Source: Anisus vortex | Taxonomy: Eukaryota > Mollusca > Gastropoda > Planorbidae | Direction of reading: 5' to 3' | Length of the DNA stretch: 64,000 nt | Assembly (NCBI GenBank): GCA_949126835.1 | Contig: OX421495.1 | Coordinates: 20,055,079-20,119,078, forward strand | In this document: positions 57,780 to 64,000 of the stretch, piece by piece | Position numbering within the stretch: the first letter of the stretch is position 1 | Layout of the letters: every line of letters begins with the position of its first letter | The notes under the pieces: generated by a model | Seen by the model: the letters and a program-made list of their open reading frames with translations, nothing else | What the model was told of the DNA's origin: nothing | The model's database searches: none | Translations under genes and position numbers: made by a program

Positions 57780-58215
57780 ATTCAGAAAAGAATTGCAAGG
57801 TTCATTATTAGCGAATATTCACAAGTGACAAGCGTAACACCAATAGTTAAATCGCTAAGCCTAGAAACACAGGAGGACAGAAGCGCAAAGAGTAAAGAAA
57901 AAAATAATACATATGGCATTAAATTGTAATTTAGAAATACAGCACATTAGCAAACTGATGCAATCCTCAGATAATCGTAACTAAAAAAACACTTTCCTTA
58001 TCGTTATTGTTATGGGAGAATAAATGCATATAAGTAATCTTTTTTTCCATAGTGGTATCCGGGCATGGAATGGGTTGCCTGAAAAAAACTGGCAAACCAG
58101 TATTTTAACATAATTTAAAACACTAATAAAACCAGGAGTATACATAGACCACGGATGAGCGTAAGGCGCAATAATCTTCTTTAAAGAAGGAGCGCCTGTA
58201 ATATATAAGATAATA
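57780..58215 (+). mobile_element. LINE 3' end, same family as 63.61-64.0 kb
   Basis: Plus-strand translation, with frameshifts: Q-K-R-I-A-R-F-I-I, V-T-P-I-V-K-S-L-S-L-E-T-Q-E-D-R-R-A-K, and H-S-G-I-R-A-W-N-G-L-P-E. The last 70 bases (GAGCGTAAGGCGCAATAATC...AGGAGCGCCTGTAAT) match the end of the copy at 63.9 kb and finish ATATAAGATAATAC. Confidence 0.8.
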
Positions 58216-58950
58216 CATGATACGTTGAATCTCTGTCCTCAAGGGCTCAAATCATGTTAACGCCTTTACTGTGTATGCATTTGCCACAATTAAAATCGAC
58301 TGTAAATAAAATAAATTTGTTTAGCTTTTAATATTATTTACTAAACCATAAAGTCTAAAATGAGATGTTTAAAAAAATATTTAATTCGGTTCGCATTGAT
58401 GCATTTTCAATATCATTGAACAGCATTTCATTGAAAAATAGATTTCAATATTTTAGAATAAAAATTAACGAATAAACAGTATCTCATTGGCTACAACAGT
58501 CATCATATGGGGCAGTTCTCATGCCAAAACTAAAAAAATATACCAAGCTTCAAGTGGACGCGCAGGGAGTGGGGCATCCTACTGACCACACAATTAGTCA
58601 TCAAACGTCTTAGGTGGCGCAGAACATTAGACAAACAAAGGACGGTCCCCATTCCCCTTTATTACGTCTGTAACGTATAAGATAAGAAGACAAATATTAT
58701 GTTATTGTAATTGTTATAATGGATCAACAAAATAATGTATTAAGAAAAGGAGGCTTCTTATCATGATCTGGAAGGTTGCCCTCTTTTCGTTACGCCTTTG
58801 TTCTACACAAAGAAAGCTACTGGCTATGGAATTAGTGAAAATATGGACAATACAGTAACAATTGTTATTTGAAATTAAAACAGTAAACATATGTTTTCCT
58901 ACAATGACTGTTTTTCTAAAGCCTTATTGGTAAAAGTATTCCAAACTATG
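58216..58950. other. 3' flank of gene 10
   Basis: 58550-58700 aligns with 49090-49235 beside gene 9. No SINE at the site where gene 9 has one. No other gene. Confidence 0.55.
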
Positions 58951-60024
58951 TCATTTTATTTTCTTGAGCTTTTTAAACGATAGGAAGAGTTCCAAAAATG
59001 TATTCCTGAAATTTGAGCTCATTCTAAGATGTAAAACAATATGAATACTAGAGTTGATGGAATCAAGCAATAGTGAAAATGAAATACTGACGGAGAAAAG
59101 ATTTGACAGTTGTCCAATGAAGCTAAATTGTGGATCTAAAATACAGGCTAAAACAACCAACGCAGATACACTGTATGTGATAGTAAATATAATCCCTTCG
59201 ACAAGTACTATCTTTACAATACTTCGTTCGCGGTTGGTCATGGCCTCAGTAGTCTTCCTATCTTTTACATTGGCCAGTCTCCATTCGTTCTTTGAATGAT
59301 AGAGGATAAGAAGAATGCACGAAAGTATTGGCACGGCAAGAAACGATGAGATAATATACGAGCTGTATAAGTAGCCGGTCACATATTCTAGCTCTCGATT
59401 GTTGTCTGAGATGATTAATCCTATTAGAGTCTTGTTCTGCTGAGGAACGAATTTCCAATCAAGATATCTGTTGCAATACATTGGCACCAGAGAAAGAAAC
59501 ATCACAAGGTAGATAGAAACAATGATCACAGTAGTTCTCCTTGGAGTTACAAGTCTCTTGATACTTAACGGGAAAGCCACACATAAACATCTTTCTACCA
59601 TTATCCATACAATGATCCATCCACTTATATGAGTGAAACACCCATGGGGGAATTCACCGGTCAAGTCCTTCACCTCTGCAAAATAAAATATAGTGTCAGC
59701 TTCTATCAAGGTTGGGCTCCCACAGATGTTGTGCCACAGTAACGTCGTGAGGCTGCAGATGTCTGACAAAGCCAATAAAGTAAAGCTGATATTGATAGAA
59801 CTGCCAAGTCCCTGTTTACAGAAAACAACTAAATTCAGCGAGTTTCCCAAGATACCGAGCACAGACACAAGTACCGCCAGGTACATCCCGGTTATAAGTG
59901 CAATGAGCTGTCGTGTTTCATCACTGATGTTCCAGTGAGAAGGTATTAGGTGTACATTATGAAAAAATGGTGTGGATAATGTTGTGTTTCTCAAACTAGT
60001 CATCGCGGATATAGTAGTGGCCAT
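58951..60024 (-). CDS. Chemosensory-type class A GPCR, gene 10 (complete, 357 aa)
   Basis: Complete intronless clade II receptor from ATG at 60024 to TAA. It shares the M-A-T-T-I-S-A-M-T-S start with gene 9 but has only one copy of the N-terminal repeat, here W-N-I-S-D-E-T, which creates sequon N32; another sequon is N13. TM1 N61, TM2 D88, pre-TM3 C129, E-R-C 144-146, cysteine 184 at the end of TM4 (M-Y-C-N-R-Y-L-D-W-K-F) as in gene 9. TM6 I-I-F-T-I-T-Y-S lacks proline; TM7 D-S-I-N-S-S-I-H-I-V-L. The usual L-Y-L after TM7 is L-H-L, so the last tyrosine of the NPxxY-like motif is lost. Tail K-K-L-K-K-I-K is strongly basic. No disruption seen. Confidence 0.93.
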   Translation of the reverse strand: MATTISAMTSLRNTTLSTPFFHNVHLIPSHWNISDETRQLIALITGMYLAVLVSVLGILGNSLNLVVFCKQGLGSSINISFTLLALSDICSLTTLLWHNICGSPTLIEADTIFYFAEVKDLTGEFPHGCFTHISGWIIVWIMVERCLCVAFPLSIKRLVTPRRTTVIIVSIYLVMFLSLVPMYCNRYLDWKFVPQQNKTLIGLIISDNNRELEYVTGYLYSSYIISSFLAVPILSCILLILYHSKNEWRLANVKDRKTTEAMTNRERSIVKIVLVEGIIFTITYSVSALVVLACILDPQFSFIGQLSNLFSVSISFSLLLDSINSSIHIVLHLRMSSNFRNTFLELFLSFKKLKKIK

Positions 60025-61042
60025 ATTATATTCTACTTACAGCATTAGTACAAGCTAAAAATTTTCTTCTAAGTATGATTTTCTGGAAATAGTTCTAATG
60101 TAAGACCTATCATTTATCTCGCGCTCACCGACCGAGTTGCTGTCCTTTTATTCAAAACAATTTGATCATTTTTCAAAAGCTTTTCATTTTTATCATGTAC
60201 ACAGAATATTTTTAATTTATATAAGTAATTATATATTATGTGTTCGTTAATGTCCACGAATGGTACTTTTAATGTAAAATATTTGACATTGTTTGCTTTT
60301 GAAAGTAAAATATTGATGGAGTTATAGATATATTCTGATATGATATTTAAAAGTATAAATTGTAAGGAAGGGTGCTTTCTTTGATTCGTTATTTTAAATC
60401 GTTGCTTTTATAACAAAGAGATAAACACACCAATAAACTAACTTTTAGACGGACGTGTTGTTAGATATATCAATTTAATAAGCATCCAGTGGGTTTTATG
60501 ACTGCAATAAACAAAAGTCCCCCTTCTAATTAGAGCCGAAAATTCTAGATTTTTGAAACTGTTCCCAGATATTTAGTCATGAACTTAGAAAAATAGGAAA
60601 TCAAATCTAGTAATTTGATTTAAAAAATGCACATAAAGTTCCACTCCTTCGCAATTTAGGCTACACTCATCTCACCCCCCCCCCCCCCCGCACACACACA
60701 CAGTCTTTAATAAATACTGAAAATAATATACTGTTGCGGATAATTTTGTGTTTGATACAAAGATAACGTCAATTATCTCCCCTCTCTCTCGTTTACTTTC
60801 CTTTATATTTTTCTTTCTCCTACCAGTAATTGCCTTTGTCTTTATTTAGAGCTGAAATAATTTGATGATTATTCAAGGTTGAACCATGAACGTTATTATC
60901 TTTATAATATTTCAGTAGTACTCACATAAAATGAAAATAAAGTAGCCTACTTTTTATAAATGTCATTTATCAACTGACCTGTATGAAGCGGTTGTCCCAG
61001 TGGTATTGTTGATGTACTGTTCAACAGTAGGGACTACAAACA
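60025..61042. other. Upstream flank of gene 10, homologous to gene 9 flank
   Basis: Aligns with 50789-51840. C run at 60676-60690. The block at 60729-60806 is nearly identical to 51530-51612. Confidence 0.6.
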
Positions 61043-61280
61043 TATTTGCATCTCTGCTGTTACTGCTGGGTCTGCTTTTATCGCCTCTGGTGGAATGCCA
61101 TCTGGGCCAGCCGCCTTACCGTTTTTGATAGAATTGATGGCTTTGGTAATTTCCGCCTTAGAAGGAAAACCCGTGCTGACGTTGAAGGGCTCATTTTCTG
61201 GTGGGATGTCAGGGGGAGATAGTGGTGGGGGTCGGTTAAGTTCATCCTTAAAGCGTTGGACCCACCTATCTTTGTAAAGG
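61043..61280 (-). mobile_element. LINE reverse-transcriptase fragment at a duplication junction
   Basis: Minus strand encodes E-I-T-K-A-I-N-S-I-K-N-G-K-A-A-G-P-D-G-I-P-P-E-A, the start of the RT domain of RTE-like LINEs. It joins DNA equivalent to 51840 with DNA equivalent to 52847 beside gene 9, replacing the left end of the hAT element there. Confidence 0.82.
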
Positions 61281-63188
61281 TTATCATTTAGTTGTCAAAA
61301 TAAATATCTATCAACTGCAAATATTTATTTTAACTTATTATAATATTTTGTTCTCAGTTCAACTGAGATTTTCTTTAATCTGCTTAAGGGCGGCCCTTTT
61401 TGAACAAAGTTTAGAGGAATTGATACAAAGTTATCATACAAACTGGGTAGTAATGTAATGTTCAGAAAATGTGCGTATATTATACTAGTTATATAATATT
61501 TATAAAATTTTCAATTACTTTTTGACAATTTGGTCATTATAAAGTTATAATTTGTAGACCATTTAGTCTTTTACAAAATAAAAATTAAAAAACATAATAT
61601 TAGAAATATTAGCGGAAATAAAATTAGCTCATTATCTCCCTTTAATTAAAATAAAGATTCTAAATTTGATTCAATAGTGATGCCAAACAAGTAATGTTTT
61701 GTAATTTAACAAATATTACTAATTATTATTTCTTTACATAAACCAGCGTTGTGGTTTTCATTACACGATTTAATTATTAGAGGTATAAAAATAATTTACC
61801 TTAAATTATTGTAAGTAAACATTTCCTGCAGTAATTATTTGTCTATTTAACATTGAGGAGTTTATTTCACAATTCGGCACATTTCGATGCCCGTTTCATT
61901 AAAGGTTTAAAATTCAACTGGCTACGTTTTTCAAATCGCCAATATCCCTATACTCAATTTTTTAAAAAGTATCTACATCTAAGAAGGTCGTAGTAAGATT
62001 ACGCCAGTTATGCTTGATTAGGTATGAAAAAAATCTATTTGAAAGTCTTGAAACTCCGCTTTGAGTGCTTTTGGTGTGCTACTGAAAAAGCCCAACAATC
62101 TTTCTTAATAATATATGCCTTTGTAAAGGGAAGTACATAATATAGTTAAATGTTGTGAAATGGATTTCACTCAATATAAATATTACTGAAAAATATAGTT
62201 GTTTTTGTTTGTTTTCATCAATAATAAAACACCTCTTGGAGGTTTCTCGCGTGCCATTGAAAATCGCTCTGCGTGCCAAGTTTGGTATGCGTGCCTTAGC
62301 TTGCCGACCCCTAGTGGACACCAGGTCATAAGTAGGAACTTAGAGTGTACAGGAATGGCCACCGTTTGTGCCTAACTTTTACGGTGATGTATAGGCCTAA
62401 GTGGTGCGTGGACACAGCAGAGTTAGTTCTCCGAGCCCCAAAAGAGTATGCTCGCTCACATACTCCGAAAAAGATGGGGTTCAAGTCTGGTTTACTCACC
62501 GAAAAGTAATAATGTGACTTAAAGCGCGCTGGCTTTCTCCTTCTCGGCCGTATTCGTGTAGTGATCGAAAACATGGTAACATGAACTTCGCAAAAAAAAA
62601 AAAAAACAAGGTACCCACAGAATTTAAAAGAAAGAAGAAAATAACTTGTTTTAAAGAAATGCCGTTTGCTGAGGATATAACCATCGGGCGTTGTGTTTTA
62701 ATAGCTGAGAGGAACAAATTAAGAAAAGAATAGAGCGTTCATATAACGTATCATATTTTGTAATTGACACATAGATACAGTAAATAAAAATGTTGAAACT
62801 CTATTATTTTTTTTTAAATCTCTTTAAAAACTTCTATATTGGAGATTTATTTCGTATTTCAAAATAAAAACGAAGAATAATTCAGTCCTATAGAAGCATT
62901 CGCATTGATTCTATAAATATTTTTCGACACTAGATACTCATTCCGAGCAGTAGATGCACTCAATTTTGCAGAAATTTCCATCATTCCCATAGTTGCTAGT
63001 AAAAATCGTAAATGGTAAAAAAAAATACTGCATTTTATACAGTGTGTGTATCCTGGGGCACGGGATTTTCTCTAACACTTGATACGTACACATTCTTAGT
63101 TCTTCTATTAATGTGGAAAATTTTCTAAAAATGGGGCCTTTTTCCTAAAAGTTCGCTCTTACTAGCGTCAAAACCTGGCTACGCCACT
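61281..63188. other. hAT-derived interior and further upstream DNA of gene 10
   Basis: 61281-61860 matches the interior of the 52.2-kb hAT element. 62222-62314 is a right end of the small hAT family (ATCGCTCTGCGTGCCAAG...GCTTGCCGACCCCTAG). 63174-63188 matches the right terminus of the large hAT. No intact gene; the small frames have no recognisable domain. Confidence 0.5.
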
Positions 63189-63615
63189 GATTAAATGGCA
63201 GGACAAAGTCCCTAATAATGAGGTACTGACGCGCGCCAGCGCCCAAAGCATGTTCGCAGCCCTCAGTGAAAGACGCCTAAGATGGTTAGGACATGTAAGA
63301 AGAATGAGTTCCGGCAGAATCTCTATATGGAGAATTGGCATCTGGAAAGAGGAAAACAAGTCGCCCACGCCTCCGCTACAAAGATGTCTGCATGAGGGAC
63401 ATGAGAGCAGCCAGAATAAGCACAAGTGACTGGGAGGAGAAGGCAGAGGATCGGTCCACCTGGCGCACTGCTGTCAGAGAAGGGGTTAAAATAGCAGAGG
63501 AAAATAGAATGGAGGAGACCATAGATAAAAGGGCTAGAAGAAAGGCAAAGAAAAAAGACCTCACGGAACACGTGTGCAAAGGCTGTAAAAAAGACTGTCA
63601 CTCAAGGATAGTAGT
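63189..63615 (+). mobile_element. LINE C-terminal fragment (two frames)
   Basis: Starts I-K-W-Q-D-K-V-P-N-N-E-V-L-T-R, R-R-L-R-W-L-G-H-V-R-R-M, then shifts frame near 63335 to K-R-K-T-S-R-P-R-L-R-Y-K-D-V-C, R-S-T-W-R-T-A-V-R-E-G and the finger H-V-C-K-G-C-K-K-D-C-H-S-R. Same family as the minus-strand remnant at 47.06 kb. Its 5' edge coincides with a hAT terminus and its 3' edge with another LINE. Confidence 0.85.
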
Positions 63616-64000
63616 AACACCATAAGTCAAATCACTAGATCTAAACTTAGAAACACTAGAGGACATAAGGGCAAAGAGTAAAGTAGTAATAATACATAAG
63701 GCATAAACTCTAATTTAGAAATACAACTTAGTAGCAACCTGTTGCAAAGCTCAGATAAACAGGAAGAACAAAAAACTTTCCTTGTCCTTAATGCGAGAAC
63801 AAATGCATATAAGTACTCTTACTTCCCGAGTGGCATTCGGGCATGGAATGGGTTGCCTGAACTAACCAGGAGAACCAGTAACTTAACATCATTTAAAACA
63901 TTAATAAAAATACAAGACTAAACTCGGACCACGAATGAGCGTAAGACGCAATAATCTTCTTTATAGAAGGAGCGTCTTTAATTTATAAGATAAGATAATC
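63612..64000 (+). mobile_element. LINE 3' end, second family, runs to the window edge
   Basis: Begins at V-T-P within the preceding LINE and contains the frame T-N-A-Y-K-Y-S-Y-F-P-S-G-I-R-A-W-N-G-L-P, then L-T-S-F-K-T-L-I-K and a stop, followed by GAGCGTAAGACGCAATAATC and a (ATAAG)n tail. Partner of 57.78-58.2 kb, and better preserved. Confidence 0.82.

Overview
The window looks like nuclear DNA of a gastropod mollusc. I favour a freshwater pulmonate of the Biomphalaria/Bulinus type, from the AT-rich background, the family of receptors present and the mobile elements; the species is an inference. The only host protein-coding genes I can support are intronless rhodopsin-like (class A) seven-transmembrane receptors of the kind called 'chemosensory receptors' in sea hares and snails. 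No rRNA, CRISPR array, operon or prokaryotic feature was seen.

Receptor layout: gene 1 (2-1045, +, runs off the left edge), gene 2 (7823-8914, +), gene 3 (11725-12789, -, one in-frame stop), gene 4 (17302-17679, +, stub with TM1-TM2 only), gene 5 (26022-27050, +), gene 6 (28918-29964, -), psi-7 (34648-35104, +, decayed 3' half of a gene-5 copy), gene 8 (39266-40372, -), gene 9 (49664-50788, -), gene 10 (58951-60024, -). They fall into two clades that also separate by strand. Clade I (genes 1, 2, 5, psi-7; +) keeps a proline in TM6. Clade II (genes 3, 6, 8, 9, 10; -) has lost it and has a different TM3. All use E-R-C in place of D/E-R-Y and N-S/A in place of the NPxxY proline.

The right two thirds grew by tandem duplication. 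The block gene 5 (3' half) - gene 6 - upstream flank (about 26.58-34.4 kb) is repeated as psi-7 - gene 8 - upstream flank (about 34.65-43.7 kb). Genes 9 and 10, with their flanks, are a second closely related pair. Because the copies can be aligned, several mobile-element insertions can be read against an uninserted copy.

The rest is AT-rich intergenic DNA with many mobile elements: three hAT-type elements with 8-bp target duplications (1593-2992, 27247-27462, 52180-54294, the last with a decayed transposase); a family of about 560-bp elements carrying a CACGTG palindrome (13.1, 18.6, 20.0, 35.3, 55.3 kb); a possible TTAA-flanked MITE (45.1 kb); a probable solo LTR (19.1 kb); many truncated non-LTR retrotransposon 3' ends; at least seven copies of a tRNA-derived SINE; and minisatellites of 12, 14, 16 and about 36-40 bp. 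The most distinctive biology is in clade II: a 30-bp repeat inside the coding sequence changes the length and N-glycosylation sites of the extracellular N-terminus between neighbouring paralogues.
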